DNA of 64,000 nt from Leptolyngbya boryana PCC 6306 (GCF_000353285.1 NZ_KB731324.1:4544577-4608576), one strand, 5' to 3'; shown: positions 27,704 to 37,030, counted from the stretch's first letter. The notes: a model not told the origin generated them from the letters alone. Program-made: numbers and translations.

Positions 27704-29916
27704 AAAAACAGTATGTTTTAATTCTGTGCCTGAGTTGTTTTCTAGCACTGATGTTGCAATATCCAGGATTCGCACAACTCGCGACAGCTCAATCTTTGAA
27801 TGAAACAGGACGACAACAATTTGAGCAGGGACAACCTGAACTCGCCTTGGAAAGCTGGCAAAAAGCGGAACAAGCTTATCGCGATCGCAAAGATCAGACC
27901 GGAATTCTCGGTTCTCAACTCAATCAGGCTAAAGCACTTGAAGCTTTAGGATTCTACCGTCGTGCTCAACAGCTTTTAGAACGCTTAATGTCCACTCAGC
28001 AACCTGATTCCACCCTAAAAGCCAATCAATTTCTAACATTTGGCAAGAATCTACGACTGATCGGAGACTTTGCAGGCTCTCAACAAGCTTTAAAGAAAAG
28101 TTTAGAGATTGCTCAGAAGGTTCAGGCAAATTCTGACATTCAAGCAGCGCTTTTACAATTGGGCAATACTGCGATCGCACAACAACAATTTGAACCTGCA
28201 CTGAACTTACTGCAGCAAGCTACTACTTACGAAGGTGACTTACAACATGCAGCACAACTTCAACAAGTTAGAGTTCTCCAAAAGCTCGATCGCGCAACTG
28301 AAGCCGCAACTATCATCAAAACATTGCAAACTCAACTTACAGCTCTCCCTGCCACTCAGCAAACCCTCTATGAAAAGATTGAGCTTGCCTCGATCGCATC
28401 AGAAACACTGAATTCAGCACAGCTACTAGCTGCGACCATTCAAGATGCCAGACAGCTTAAAAACAAACGAGTTGAATCTTATGCGCTCGGAACTTTAGCA
28501 CACTTATATGAACAATCGAAACAATGGTCAGAAGCCGCTCAACTGACTGAGCAAGCTTTAAGATTAGCAAAACAGTTAAACATTCCAGAAATTGCGTACC
28601 AATGGCAGTGGCAACTCGGCAGAATTCTCAAAGCACAGGGCAAAGTCCAACCTGCTGAGATTGCTTATGCAGATGCAATCGATTCGCTCAAAACTCTACG
28701 TCGAGACATTGCCGCCATTGATCAATCGATTCAATTCTCATTTCGCGAACAAATCGAACCCGTCTACCGCGAATTCGTCGATCTGCTTCTCGTCGAGCAA
28801 ACGCCTCCCGAGAACCTGAGAAAAGCTCGTCAAGCCATTGAATCCTTACAATTAGCAGAACTTAACAATTTCTTCCGAGAGGCTTGCTTAAATGCCTCAA
28901 CACAGCCGATCGAATCGATTGATTCAACGGCTGCCGTCATCTATCCAATCATTCTTCCGAATCGACTAGAAGTTATTATTTCGCTCCCGAATCAACCTCT
29001 GAAGCACTTTGCCACCATGCGATCGCAATCCGAAATCGAAGATATTATCTTCAAAATGCGGCAATCTCTGCGTCCGACATCTTTTGATCAAGAGCGGCTT
29101 CCACTGGCTCAAACCTTATATTCGTGGCTCATTCAACCTACGCAGGCGGACTTAGAGAAGGCTCAAATTAAAACGATCGCGTTTGTACTTGATGGCTCGC
29201 TCCGCAATATTCCGATGGCAGCCCTGCATAACGGACAACGCTATCTCATCGAAGACTATCGAATTGCAGTGACCCCAAGTTTGCAGCTTTTTGCAAGTCC
29301 AGAACCGAAAAATACGCAAGCTTTAATCGCAGGATTAAGCAAACCTGTGCAAGATGAAGATCCACTGCCAGGCGTTCAGCAAGAAGTTGAGCAAATTCGC
29401 TCAATGCTACCCTCAAAGGTTCTACTCAATGAAACCTTTACTACTCGATCGTTTAAGACAACCACAGAAGACTCTCCTTTCTCGATCGTACATCTTGCCA
29501 CTCATGGGCAATTTAGCTCCAATCCAGACGATACTTTTCTCTTAACTTGGGATGGTCGCATTAACTTAGAAGAACTGAGAACTATCTTGAACAATCGCGA
29601 GCTAGAACAATCCACATCTATTGATTTACTCATTTTAAGTGCCTGCCAAACGGCTCAAGGTGATCGTCGTTCTGCGATCGGTCTTGCGGGTGTCGCAGTT
29701 CGTTCTGGCGCTAGCAGCACCCTTGCAAGCTTATGGACAGTAAACGATACATCAACGACATCGTTTATGATTGAATTCTATAAATCTTTCCTCAGCACTG
29801 AGAAGCCCTCTAAAGCAGAAGCTGTTCGTCAAGCCCAACTGAAACTCCTACAGAGAGCGGAGTTTCGTCATCCTTACTACTGGGCATCTTTTGTTTTAGT
29901 AGGAAGATGGATATAA
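27700..29916 (+). CDS. Secreted TPR-CHAT domain protein (caspase-like peptidase)
   Basis: 738 residues from the GTG at 27700, which overlaps the upstream stop (GTGA). In-frame sequence upstream lies inside paralogue 3 and is not part of this gene. A clear signal peptide (LILCLSCFLALMLQYPGFAQ) is followed by tetratricopeptide-like helical repeats (about 35-300), a helical linker and a C-terminal CHAT domain (about 400-735). The peptidase dyad is intact: His602 in HLATHGQF and Cys649 in ILSACQTAQG. The family is clan CD, related to caspases and separases; some relatives are effector proteases of CRISPR and gasdermin systems, but those are cytosolic. Export plus coupling to three adhesin-like genes suggests it processes or inspects them in the periplasm; this is inference. 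Confidence 0.92.
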   Translation: MKKQYVLILCLSCFLALMLQYPGFAQLATAQSLNETGRQQFEQGQPELALESWQKAEQAYRDRKDQTGILGSQLNQAKALEALGFYRRAQQLLERLMSTQQPDSTLKANQFLTFGKNLRLIGDFAGSQQALKKSLEIAQKVQANSDIQAALLQLGNTAIAQQQFEPALNLLQQATTYEGDLQHAAQLQQVRVLQKLDRATEAATIIKTLQTQLTALPATQQTLYEKIELASIASETLNSAQLLAATIQDARQLKNKRVESYALGTLAHLYEQSKQWSEAAQLTEQALRLAKQLNIPEIAYQWQWQLGRILKAQGKVQPAEIAYADAIDSLKTLRRDIAAIDQSIQFSFREQIEPVYREFVDLLLVEQTPPENLRKARQAIESLQLAELNNFFREACLNASTQPIESIDSTAAVIYPIILPNRLEVIISLPNQPLKHFATMRSQSEIEDIIFKMRQSLRPTSFDQERLPLAQTLYSWLIQPTQADLEKAQIKTIAFVLDGSLRNIPMAALHNGQRYLIEDYRIAVTPSLQLFASPEPKNTQALIAGLSKPVQDEDPLPGVQQEVEQIRSMLPSKVLLNETFTTRSFKTTTEDSPFSIVHLATHGQFSSNPDDTFLLTWDGRINLEELRTILNNRELEQSTSIDLLILSACQTAQGDRRSAIGLAGVAVRSGASSTLASLWTVNDTSTTSFMIEFYKSFLSTEKPSKAEAVRQAQLKLLQRAEFRHPYYWASFVLVGRWI

Positions 29917-30008
29917 AGATTCGGTAATGAATGTCTAGTACCTTCTCGACCAAGTAAAAAACTGTAGTAAAAAAGATTGTCTGCTATAAGCTCCCGGCAT
30001 TGAATGCA

Positions 30009-30695
30009 ATGAACAAGTCTACTTTTTTTCTGGCTATAAATCTGTCGATTCCACTAGCAAGTCTGTTGATTTCACTAGCAGCTCCACTCCGCGCCCAAAT
30101 CGAGCCACCCGAAGGTTCGCCTGCCCCTACTGCAACCACAAGCGGTGGAACTCGTCCAACCCAAACCTGCCTCAAATCCATCCCGAAAGTCTCTCAAAGG
30201 CTGATGGTCCTGAATCCTAGTAAAACAATCGGATTGACTCGTTCAGATCAGCCAACGCTTTTCGTTTATATTCCTCGCAACGAAGCGCACGCGCTTGAGT
30301 TTAGCCTCTTCGATGAAAAAAAGCGCGGACTTTATCAAACGACGCTCTCGATTCACAATCAATCCGGTTTAATTCGTGTAGCATTCCCGAGCGATGCGCC
30401 TAAGCTTGTTCAAGGAAAAAACTACTATTGGACAGTCGCGGTGATTTGTAATATCGACGATCGCACTGAAGATCAAATCATCGGGGGCTGGATTCAACAT
30501 CGCACTCTGTCTGAGGATATTTCCCGGCTTCTGCCCATTGAGCGCATCGAACTGTATGCAAGAAAGGGCTTCTGGTACGACGCTTTCTCAGAATGGGCAA
30601 TGCTCCACCAACAACAGCCTCATCATCCGATGGTGAAGCAGGCTTGGACGAATTTGATTGAAGCGATCGGCTTACCGACCTCATTACTGCCTTAA
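30009..30695 (+). CDS. DUF928 domain exported protein
   Basis: About 228 residues from the ATG at 30009 (a TTG at 30000 adds three). Signal peptide (hydrophobic to about residue 30, ends LRA), a short proline/threonine-rich stretch, then the DUF928 domain: LNPSKTIGLTRSDQPTLFVY, an immunoglobulin-like part with FSLFDEKKRGLYQTTL, YYWTVAVICN, GGWIQH, and a helical end with ELYARKGFWYDAFSEWAML. DUF928 is almost confined to cyanobacteria and commonly neighbours CHAT and haemagglutinin-type genes. Its function is unknown. It follows the CHAT gene by about 90 bp on the same strand and is probably the last member of the cluster. Confidence 0.88.
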   Translation: MNKSTFFLAINLSIPLASLLISLAAPLRAQIEPPEGSPAPTATTSGGTRPTQTCLKSIPKVSQRLMVLNPSKTIGLTRSDQPTLFVYIPRNEAHALEFSLFDEKKRGLYQTTLSIHNQSGLIRVAFPSDAPKLVQGKNYYWTVAVICNIDDRTEDQIIGGWIQHRTLSEDISRLLPIERIELYARKGFWYDAFSEWAMLHQQQPHHPMVKQAWTNLIEAIGLPTSLLP

Positions 30696-30763
30696 CCCTT
30701 CTTTCCCCGTTATCCTCTTCGGCATTTGGGCATGTTGAAGATCAACAGTTGCGGGAAAAGTTC

Positions 30764-32290
30764 ATGCTGTCAAGAGTTTGGAGTGCATCACTGATTGGCA
30801 TTGATGCAGTCAAGGTTGGAGTCGAAGTTGATGTAGCTGGAGGATTGCCTGCAATTGTAGTCGTCGGTCTTCCGGACGCGGCGGTGCAAGAATCAAAAGA
30901 ACGCGTGAGAACCGCTCTCAAAAACGCCGGATTTACCTTCCCCATGCGTCGCATCGTCATCAACTTATCGCCCGCCGACCTCAGGAAAGAAGGTCCTAGT
31001 TTTGATCTTCCCATCAGCATTGGAATCTTAGCCGCGACTCAACAGATTAAGCTTGACTTGCTCGAAGATTCATTGTTCTTAGGAGAAGTACTTTTAGATG
31101 GAAGTCTGAGACCCGTCGCAGGAGTTTTGGCGATCGCAGCTGCGGCTCAACAGCTTGGAATTAAGAACTTGATTATTCCGGCGGATAACGTTCGCGAAGC
31201 TGCGGTCGTTCAAAATTTGAATGTATATGGTTTCAAGCATCTCTCTGAAGTTGGCGCATTCCTCAATGATCCAAACGGCTATATTCCAGCTTGCATCGAC
31301 GGCGAATTGGAACTGACACAGGGGCAGATCTCGGCTCCAGATCTCGGCGATGTCAAAGGGCAAGCTCATGCTCGTCGTGCCTTAGAAATTGCTGCTGCGG
31401 GCGGACATAACTTAATTTTTGTCGGACCGCCTGGCAGTGGCAAAACCATGCTGGCTCGTAGACTTCCTGGAATTATGCCGCCTTTGCAATTTCAAGAAGC
31501 TTTAGAAGTCACACAAATTCACTCTGTTGCAGGCTTGCTGAAAGATAAAGGAGCCTTAATCGGAGTTCGACCGTTTCGGAGTCCGCATCATTCAGCTTCA
31601 GGGACAGCTTTAGTCGGTGGGGGGAGCTTTCCTCGTCCGGGCGAAATTTCATTAGCTCATAGAGGCATTCTCTTCTTGGACGAATTGACAGAATTTCGAC
31701 GAGACGTTTTAGAGTTTCTACGACAGCCACTTGAAGATGGCAATGTCACGATTTCTCGGACTCGTCAATCTGTGTCATTTCCGGCTCAGTTTACATTAGT
31801 TGCGAGCACGAATCCTTGTCCTTGTGGATTTTATGCAGATACGGTGCAAGCTTGTACTTGTTCGCCCAGAGCGAGAGAGCAATATTGGGCAAGGTTATCC
31901 GGCCCATTGATGGACAGAATTGATTTACAAGTCGGGGTCAACCGTCTCAAGCCAGAAGAAATTACCCAACAACCGACTGGAGAAGATTCCGCAACAGTTC
32001 GCGCTAGAGTTCAGCAGGCTCGCGATCGCGCTTCTGTTCGTTTCAAAGGCACTTCTCTACGCTGCAATGCTGAAATGCAAAGCGCGCATCTTCGTCAGTG
32101 GTGCAGTTTAGATGAGACAACGCGATCGCTGCTTGAAAATGCAATTCGACGCTTAGGCCTATCTGTTCGCGCCAGCGATCGCATTCTCAAAGTGGCAAGA
32201 ACGATCGCAGATTTAGCAGGCGATGAGCAGCTACAAACCCAGCATGTTGCAGAAGCGATACAATATCGAACCATCGATCGAATGCAATAA
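30764..32290 (+). CDS. comM: ComM/YifB family Mg-chelatase-like AAA+ ATPase
   Basis: 508 residues from the ATG at 30764; a TTG at 30749 adds five. The N-terminal Lon-substrate-like (ChlI) domain runs from LIGIDAVKVGVEVDVAGGLP to LGEVLLDGSLRPVAGVLAIA. The central AAA+ core has Walker A FVGPPGSGKTMLARRLPG and Walker B GILFLDEL, and a Cys-rich insert (NPCPCGFY...CTCSP). The C-terminal Mg_chelatase_C domain ends with AEAIQYRTIDR. ComM homologues are hexameric branch-migration helicases that integrate single-stranded donor DNA during natural transformation, and natural competence occurs in many cyanobacteria. It is downstream of DUF928 but is probably a separate function. Confidence 0.94.
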   Translation: MLSRVWSASLIGIDAVKVGVEVDVAGGLPAIVVVGLPDAAVQESKERVRTALKNAGFTFPMRRIVINLSPADLRKEGPSFDLPISIGILAATQQIKLDLLEDSLFLGEVLLDGSLRPVAGVLAIAAAAQQLGIKNLIIPADNVREAAVVQNLNVYGFKHLSEVGAFLNDPNGYIPACIDGELELTQGQISAPDLGDVKGQAHARRALEIAAAGGHNLIFVGPPGSGKTMLARRLPGIMPPLQFQEALEVTQIHSVAGLLKDKGALIGVRPFRSPHHSASGTALVGGGSFPRPGEISLAHRGILFLDELTEFRRDVLEFLRQPLEDGNVTISRTRQSVSFPAQFTLVASTNPCPCGFYADTVQACTCSPRAREQYWARLSGPLMDRIDLQVGVNRLKPEEITQQPTGEDSATVRARVQQARDRASVRFKGTSLRCNAEMQSAHLRQWCSLDETTRSLLENAIRRLGLSVRASDRILKVARTIADLAGDEQLQTQHVAEAIQYRTIDRMQ

Positions 32291-32434
32291 CATGCAAACC
32301 TGCAAATCTCTGATTATTCTGATTATGATGAGAACACTCAACGTGATGTGCAACTCCAAGTTCGAGGGGTGAAAACCTACGCTTGGCACAGAAAAGTTGT
32401 CTATCACCTAGCTCATCCGTTTCCGAGAGTTGCA

Positions 32435-32767
32435 ATGCAGACCTATTACAATCCTGAACACTTACCAAATTTTGGCAAAATTGGCGAAGGCAATCCAGAA
32501 CTCGCAGAAAAGTTTTTTGCCTACTACAATTCAGTTTTTGAAGAAGGTGCATTGTCGAAGCGGGAAAAAGCGTTAATCGCGATCGCAGTTGCTCACACGG
32601 TTCAATGTCCCTACTGCATTGATGCCTACACCAAAGAATGCTTACAGCAAGGCGCAGACCTAGAACAAATGACCGAAGCAGTTCATGTTGCGACTGCAAT
32701 TCGAGGCGGAGCTTCATTAATCCACGGTTTGCAAATGTTGGATCAAGTGAACAAACTCGCAATGTAA
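32435..32767 (+). CDS. Alkylhydroperoxidase/carboxymuconolactone decarboxylase-like protein of the arsenosugar locus
   Basis: 110 residues from the ATG at 32435; the longer GTG frame from 32348 adds unconserved sequence. The AhpD-like fold carries the redox motif CPYCIDAYTKEC and a nearby His/Glu set (KALIAIAVAHTVQ). The pairing of this small protein with the radical SAM enzyme ArsS, located next, matches the known peroxidase-like partner family. Its exact role in arsenosugar synthesis is not established. A palindromic repeat separates it from arsS. Confidence 0.85.
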   Translation: MQTYYNPEHLPNFGKIGEGNPELAEKFFAYYNSVFEEGALSKREKALIAIAVAHTVQCPYCIDAYTKECLQQGADLEQMTEAVHVATAIRGGASLIHGLQMLDQVNKLAM

Positions 32768-32814
32768 GCCGGGAGGTGAAATGAATTGGAAGATCGTCGC
32801 TCTCGTTTGCGTCT

Positions 32815-32942
32815 CGCCCTGAACTAGAAGTTTGGGCTAACCGTGCGAAGTGGGTTGAAACCCACTGAAGAAGCCGTTTTCATTGGCTGTTAGTCCCAGA
32901 GCGGACTTCGCACCGTTAGCCCCGAATTCATTCCGGGGCGGG
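32815..32942. repeat. Nested palindromic repeat element, copy 2
   Basis: GGGCTAACCGTGCGAAGT at 32834-32851 and ACTTCGCACCGTTAGCCC on the right are inverted complements with one mismatch, with an inner GTGGGTTGAAACCCAC hairpin. The right end matches the copy at 1172-1298 (GGACTTCGCACCGTTAGCCC and CATTCCGGGGCG). It lies between the peroxidase-like gene and arsS, splitting an expected operon. Confidence 0.75.
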
Positions 32943-33003
32943 TGAGCAACGAAGCGAAAGAATGTGCCGAACTAATGTTGAATTACGCCCATCTACTTGA
33001 GTT

Positions 33004-34020
33004 ATGTCTTCGTTACTGAACCGTCAATCGCCGCTTACCTCCACCAAGTATCAGCAAACGCTTTTAAACAGCCTGCCTCTGAACAATGCGAACTTTGCAG
33101 AACGATTAGGAGCATCGCTCCACCCAAGCGAGCTAGAAATCTTTCAAATCAATGTTGGCAAGCTCTGTAATATGACTTGTCGCCATTGCCATGTCGATGC
33201 CAGTCCCGATCGCAAAGAGATCATGACTCGCGAAACGATCGATCTTTGCTTACAGGCGTTAGATCAAACCTCTGCTCACACTGTTGATCTCACAGGTGGC
33301 GCACCTGAACTGAATCCAAACTTTCGCTATCTCGTTGATCAATGTGTCGCCCGTGGAAAACATGTGATCGATCGCTGTAATCTCACTGTTCTCCTGCTCC
33401 CAACGCTGCAAGACTTACCCGAATGGTTCGCAGAACGAGGAGTCGAAATCGTCTGTTCTCTGCCGCACTATCGGCAACGCAATACCGATGCACAACGCGG
33501 TGATGGCACATTTGAAAAATCGATCGAGGCACTGAAACGATTAAATGCAGTCGGATATGGAACAGGTGATCCAAATCGCCAACTGACTTTAATGAGCAAT
33601 CCGGTTGGAGCTTTTCTCGCCAGTGGACAAACAAAACTGGAACAAGAATGGAAAGCTGGATTGAAGAAATATCAGGGTGTCAGCTTCGATCGCTTAATTA
33701 CACTCAACAACATGCCGATTTCTCGATTTCTGGAATGGTTAGAATCATCTGGTAATCTTCAAGGCTACATGGAGTTATTGGTCAATTCATTTAATCCAGC
33801 TACCGTCGATGGGTTAATGTGTCGCAACACGCTCTCAATCTCCTGGGACGGGTATCTCTATGATTGCGATTTTAATCAGATGCTCGATCTCAAGTGCGAG
33901 ACGAATCATATTCGATCGTTTGATCTAGCCCGGTTAAGAAACCGGACTGTAATCACAGATCGGCATTGTTTTGGTTGCACTGCCGGCTCGGGAAGTTCTT
34001 GTGGGGGTGCATTAATTTAG
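33004..34020 (+). CDS. arsS: Arsenosugar biosynthesis radical SAM protein ArsS-like
   Basis: 338 residues. The radical SAM cluster motif is CNMTCRHCHVD (CxxxCxxC, about residues 57-64), followed by TGGAPELNPNF, the SAM-binding GGE-like motif. A C-terminal DUF3641-type domain has LYDCDFNQML and a Cys-rich end (HCFGCTAGSGSSCGG) that can hold an auxiliary cluster. ArsS transfers the 5'-deoxyadenosyl group to dimethylarsenite to form the arsenosugar precursor, detoxifying arsenic. Its usual methyltransferase partner ArsM is not in this window. The upstream peroxidase-like gene is its standard neighbour. Confidence 0.93.
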   Translation: MSSLLNRQSPLTSTKYQQTLLNSLPLNNANFAERLGASLHPSELEIFQINVGKLCNMTCRHCHVDASPDRKEIMTRETIDLCLQALDQTSAHTVDLTGGAPELNPNFRYLVDQCVARGKHVIDRCNLTVLLLPTLQDLPEWFAERGVEIVCSLPHYRQRNTDAQRGDGTFEKSIEALKRLNAVGYGTGDPNRQLTLMSNPVGAFLASGQTKLEQEWKAGLKKYQGVSFDRLITLNNMPISRFLEWLESSGNLQGYMELLVNSFNPATVDGLMCRNTLSISWDGYLYDCDFNQMLDLKCETNHIRSFDLARLRNRTVITDRHCFGCTAGSGSSCGGALI

Positions 34021-34184
34021 CTTGCTTCTATAATTCAAGCAGAGTTTACACAAAGTTCTCTGTAAATTCACCTAAATTGCTTGGAAAATCGAGAGAATTA
34101 AGTCAACCCTCCAATAGAGTCAGCACCGTATCGTTGACCGATCGCCTCAGCATTTAAGACTTAATTCTTTGACAATCCAGCAAT

Positions 34185-35105
34185 ATGGACAGTAATCTAC
34201 CCACCGTTTCGATCGGGCTGCCTGTTTTTAATGGTGAAGACTATTTAGAAGCAGCTTTAGAGTCTCTCTTAGCACAAACTTATACTAATTTTGAGATCGT
34301 TCTCTGCGATAACGCTTCGAGCGATCGCACCGCAGAAATTTGCCAAACCTACGCGGCAAAAGATGCTCGAATTCGCTACTACCGTAACGATCACAACATT
34401 GGAGCCGCAGAAAACTTCGATCGCGTCTTTCAACTCTCTCGCGGCAAATACTTCAAATGGGCAGCACATGATGACCTCTGTAAACCCACCTTTTTAGAAC
34501 GCTGCATCGAAGTTCTAGACCGTGACCTCTCAGTCGTTCTCTGCACTTCTGAAGCAGGACGCATCGATTGGGCAGGCAACGAGCAACCTCCGAAAGCGGA
34601 TAGTCCTCGCCCGATCGATGCATGGGAAGTGGCTGAACGGTTTGAGGCGATCGTATTAAAAACATTCTGGTCTTATGAAATCTTTGGTCTGATCCGTTCG
34701 AGCGCGCTGAAAAAACTGAATTTACGGCGCAGTAATTATGGCAGCGATCGCGTCATCTTGGCAGAACTGAGCCTACAAGGTCGGCTCGTTCACGTTCCCG
34801 AAATGCTGTTCTTTCGGCGGTTTCATCTCAAGCAATCGACGTGTATGCAATCAGCAAAAGAGCGGCAACAATGGCACAGCGGCAATCGGAAACGTTCGAT
34901 CTGGGAACGTGGTTCAGTCGGATTTATGCAAGCGGTTTTTCAGGCAGACCTGACTCCGGCAGAACGAGTTCAATGCATGGGAGTTGTCCTACGCTATTTA
35001 ACCAAAGCAGGCAACTGGCGTTACTTCTTGCCCAAACACTTCCGGCAAACCAAAAAGCTAACGCTGACACAGATGCCTGCTCAATCCATCGCTTCTAAAG
35101 GTTAG
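34185..35105 (+). CDS. Family 2 glycosyltransferase
   Basis: 306 residues. The GT-A fold signature is at the N-terminus: TVSIGLPVFNGEDYLEAALE, then IVLCDNASSDRTAEIC (the Asp that binds the nucleotide base), YYRNDHNIGAAENF, and the metal-binding AAHDDLC, in which HDD replaces the usual DxD. The acceptor half resembles Rha-type and polysaccharide transferases. It lies about 165 bp after arsS on the same strand. A role in glycosylating the arsenosugar is conceivable, but a cell-surface glycan is at least as likely. Its 3' end overlaps the convergent DUF2141 gene by 4 bp. Confidence 0.9.
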   Translation: MDSNLPTVSIGLPVFNGEDYLEAALESLLAQTYTNFEIVLCDNASSDRTAEICQTYAAKDARIRYYRNDHNIGAAENFDRVFQLSRGKYFKWAAHDDLCKPTFLERCIEVLDRDLSVVLCTSEAGRIDWAGNEQPPKADSPRPIDAWEVAERFEAIVLKTFWSYEIFGLIRSSALKKLNLRRSNYGSDRVILAELSLQGRLVHVPEMLFFRRFHLKQSTCMQSAKERQQWHSGNRKRSIWERGSVGFMQAVFQADLTPAERVQCMGVVLRYLTKAGNWRYFLPKHFRQTKKLTLTQMPAQSIASKG

Positions 35106-35563
35106 CCGCCTAGCAAATACTGCAATTGCACCTGCGCCGTATTGTTTGTGCCTGCGACAAAAACAGCAACTTCACTAAACTTCGGCGCACCTGTGCGAAT
35201 CGTTGGATTGCGTGAGAAGCCAAATCCTTCTTTGGGAATGCCGAGAAAATTGCGATCGAGCTTTCCGTTACTATTGCGATCGTGAAACACTGCGACCCCA
35301 TAATTTCCTAACGGCAAATTCTGGAAGGTCACAGCAGTCTGTCCTTTTCCAACCCCAACACATTGCGCTCGCACAGCTCGATCTCCTCGATCCGGAAATC
35401 CCTGACTATTGGCAAATAGGCTGACACAGACTCTACCCTGCTGATTTTGCACGCCACCCACGACGACCGTGAAGTTACTGGTTGGATTGGCTTGAGCGAC
35501 CGTTGCGATCATCGCACTTGATCCGAGAGCCAGTAGCGCTAACTGAGAGACATTCCATTGCAC
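35102..35563 (-). CDS. DUF2141 exported protein
   Basis: 153 residues with a signal peptide (hydrophobic to about residue 22, cleavage near VAQA). The mature part has the DUF2141 pattern: FTVVVGGVQNQQGRVCVSLF near the start, LPLGNYGVAVFHDRNSNGKL in the middle and GIPKEGFGFSRNP after it. The FHDRNxNGKLD stretch resembles a calcium-binding loop. The family is widespread, exported and of unknown function. It is convergent with the glycosyltransferase (4-bp overlap) and divergent from ureD. Confidence 0.88.
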   Translation of the reverse strand: MQWNVSQLALLALGSSAMIATVAQANPTSNFTVVVGGVQNQQGRVCVSLFANSQGFPDRGDRAVRAQCVGVGKGQTAVTFQNLPLGNYGVAVFHDRNSNGKLDRNFLGIPKEGFGFSRNPTIRTGAPKFSEVAVFVAGTNNTAQVQLQYLLGG

Positions 35564-35764
35564 AAGCTTTTCTCCTCACTTTACCTTTTGTAACAAGTTG
35601 ACAGCTTATTTTTACACTAACGATCGAATCTGAAAAGAGATAGAGATTCATCTGTGCCAAACCGCATACTCTTGGGGCAAATGTAAAAATACTCGGTGAA
35701 TTTGTAGACAAGAGGCGATTTTACGAAAAGCTAAGGATGAACTCCTTAATAGCTGCTCTATTCC

Positions 35765-36631
35765 GTGAATTATCCTCGTCTCGTTGAACCTGATTTAAAC
35801 CCGACCGATTGGCATGGCATCCTGCAATTGGGATTTGAATATCGCCAGGGGAAAACTCAACTGATTCGGAACCAGGGGCAAGCTCCCCTAAAAGTGCAGC
35901 GCCCTTTTTATCCAGAAGGCGACGAGGTTTGTCATAGCGTGATTATGCACACAGCAGGCGGCATCGTCGGGGGAGATCGTTTAACCTTTGACTTCCACCT
36001 TGCATCAGGTAGTCAAGCACTGATCACAACTCCGGCAGCCAGTAAGATTTACCGCACCAATGGGCGCGAGGCTCATCAGGTCATTCGGGTTGATGTTGCC
36101 GAAGGCGCGTGCTTAGAATGGTTGCCGCTTGACTCGATCGTATTTAACCAAGCGATCTATCGGCAAACGATGCAGATCAATTTAGCTCAGGGAGCAAACT
36201 GGCTCGGCTGGGAGATTACCCGATTTGGGCGCAGTGCTCGGGGTGAGAAATTTGTTGAAGGCAATTGGCGATCGCGAACTGAAGTTTGGCAAGCGGGCAA
36301 GCCGATTTGGATCGATCGTCAATGGATGCCTGGCAGCGAAGAAAATTTTGCGAGTCCGCATGGCTTAGCGGGTTGTCCTGTGGTGGGAAGTTTTGCTTGG
36401 GTCGGGCAAGTGGTCACACCAGAATTAGTCGAGAAAGCGAGAGAACTCTGGGCGGGATCATCCGGTGAGATCGGGGTGACGCGATTATCGATCGGGCTAC
36501 TGTGCCGATATCGAGGACATTCCAGCAGCGAAGCCCGCCGATGGTTTCTGGCGGTTTGGCAGTTGATTCGGGTGTCTTATTTTCAGCGTCCAGCCTGTAT
36601 TCCCAGAGTTTGGCAGCTGGAAATGCGCTGA
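35765..36631 (+). CDS. ureD: Urease accessory protein UreD
   Basis: 288 residues, starting at a GTG (35765). UreD landmarks are GKTQLIRNQGQAPLKVQRPF near the N-terminus, HTAGGIVGGDRLTFD (the conserved GGxxxGD segment), ALITTPAASKIYR, and WLPLDSIVFNQA. UreD forms the platform on the apo-urease through which UreF-UreG delivers nickel to the active site. It begins a ureD-ureA-ureB run with gaps of about 90 and 9 bp. The catalytic ureC and the other accessory genes are not downstream. Confidence 0.95.
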   Translation: MNYPRLVEPDLNPTDWHGILQLGFEYRQGKTQLIRNQGQAPLKVQRPFYPEGDEVCHSVIMHTAGGIVGGDRLTFDFHLASGSQALITTPAASKIYRTNGREAHQVIRVDVAEGACLEWLPLDSIVFNQAIYRQTMQINLAQGANWLGWEITRFGRSARGEKFVEGNWRSRTEVWQAGKPIWIDRQWMPGSEENFASPHGLAGCPVVGSFAWVGQVVTPELVEKARELWAGSSGEIGVTRLSIGLLCRYRGHSSSEARRWFLAVWQLIRVSYFQRPACIPRVWQLEMR

Positions 36632-36718
36632 ACTTCCTTTAGACAAGATTACAGAATTTGGTCAAAGCAATTCGATTGATAAACTGTCTTTGTTTGGCTT
36701 AATTGACAGAAAGAAACG

Positions 36719-37021
36719 ATGCAACTCACACCGCAAGAAAAAGATAAGCTTTTGATTTTCACGGCTGCTTTGGTTGCCGAGCGTCGTAAGGCGAGAGGCT
36801 TGAAATTGAACTATCCTGAAGCAGTGGCGTTGATTTCTGCGGCAATTTTGGAAGGCGCAAGAGATGGACAAACGGTTGCCGAATTGATGAACTATGGCAC
36901 AACGCTTCTCACCCAAGATGAGGTGATGGAAGGTGTGGCAGAGATGATTCATGAAGTGCAAGTCGAAGCAACTTTTCCAGATGGTACAAAATTAGTTACA
37001 GTTCATCATCCGATTCGATAG
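36719..37021 (+). CDS. ureA: Urease gamma subunit
   Basis: 100 residues, the standard length. Conserved UreA blocks are [53 protein letters not shown] and [19 protein letters not shown]. It forms the (alpha-beta-gamma)3 urease with UreB and UreC, hydrolysing urea to ammonia and carbamate in the cytosol. It starts 87 bp after ureD and is followed 9 bp later by ureB. Confidence 0.97.
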   Translation: MQLTPQEKDKLLIFTAALVAERRKARGLKLNYPEAVALISAAILEGARDGQTVAELMNYGTTLLTQDEVMEGVAEMIHEVQVEATFPDGTKLVTVHHPIR

Positions 37022-37030
37022 GAGCAAGCG

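Noticed and set aside
32187-32762. A 191-residue frame on the minus strand over the comM end and the peroxidase-like gene
   Set aside because: It covers two real genes on the other strand and has no family features.
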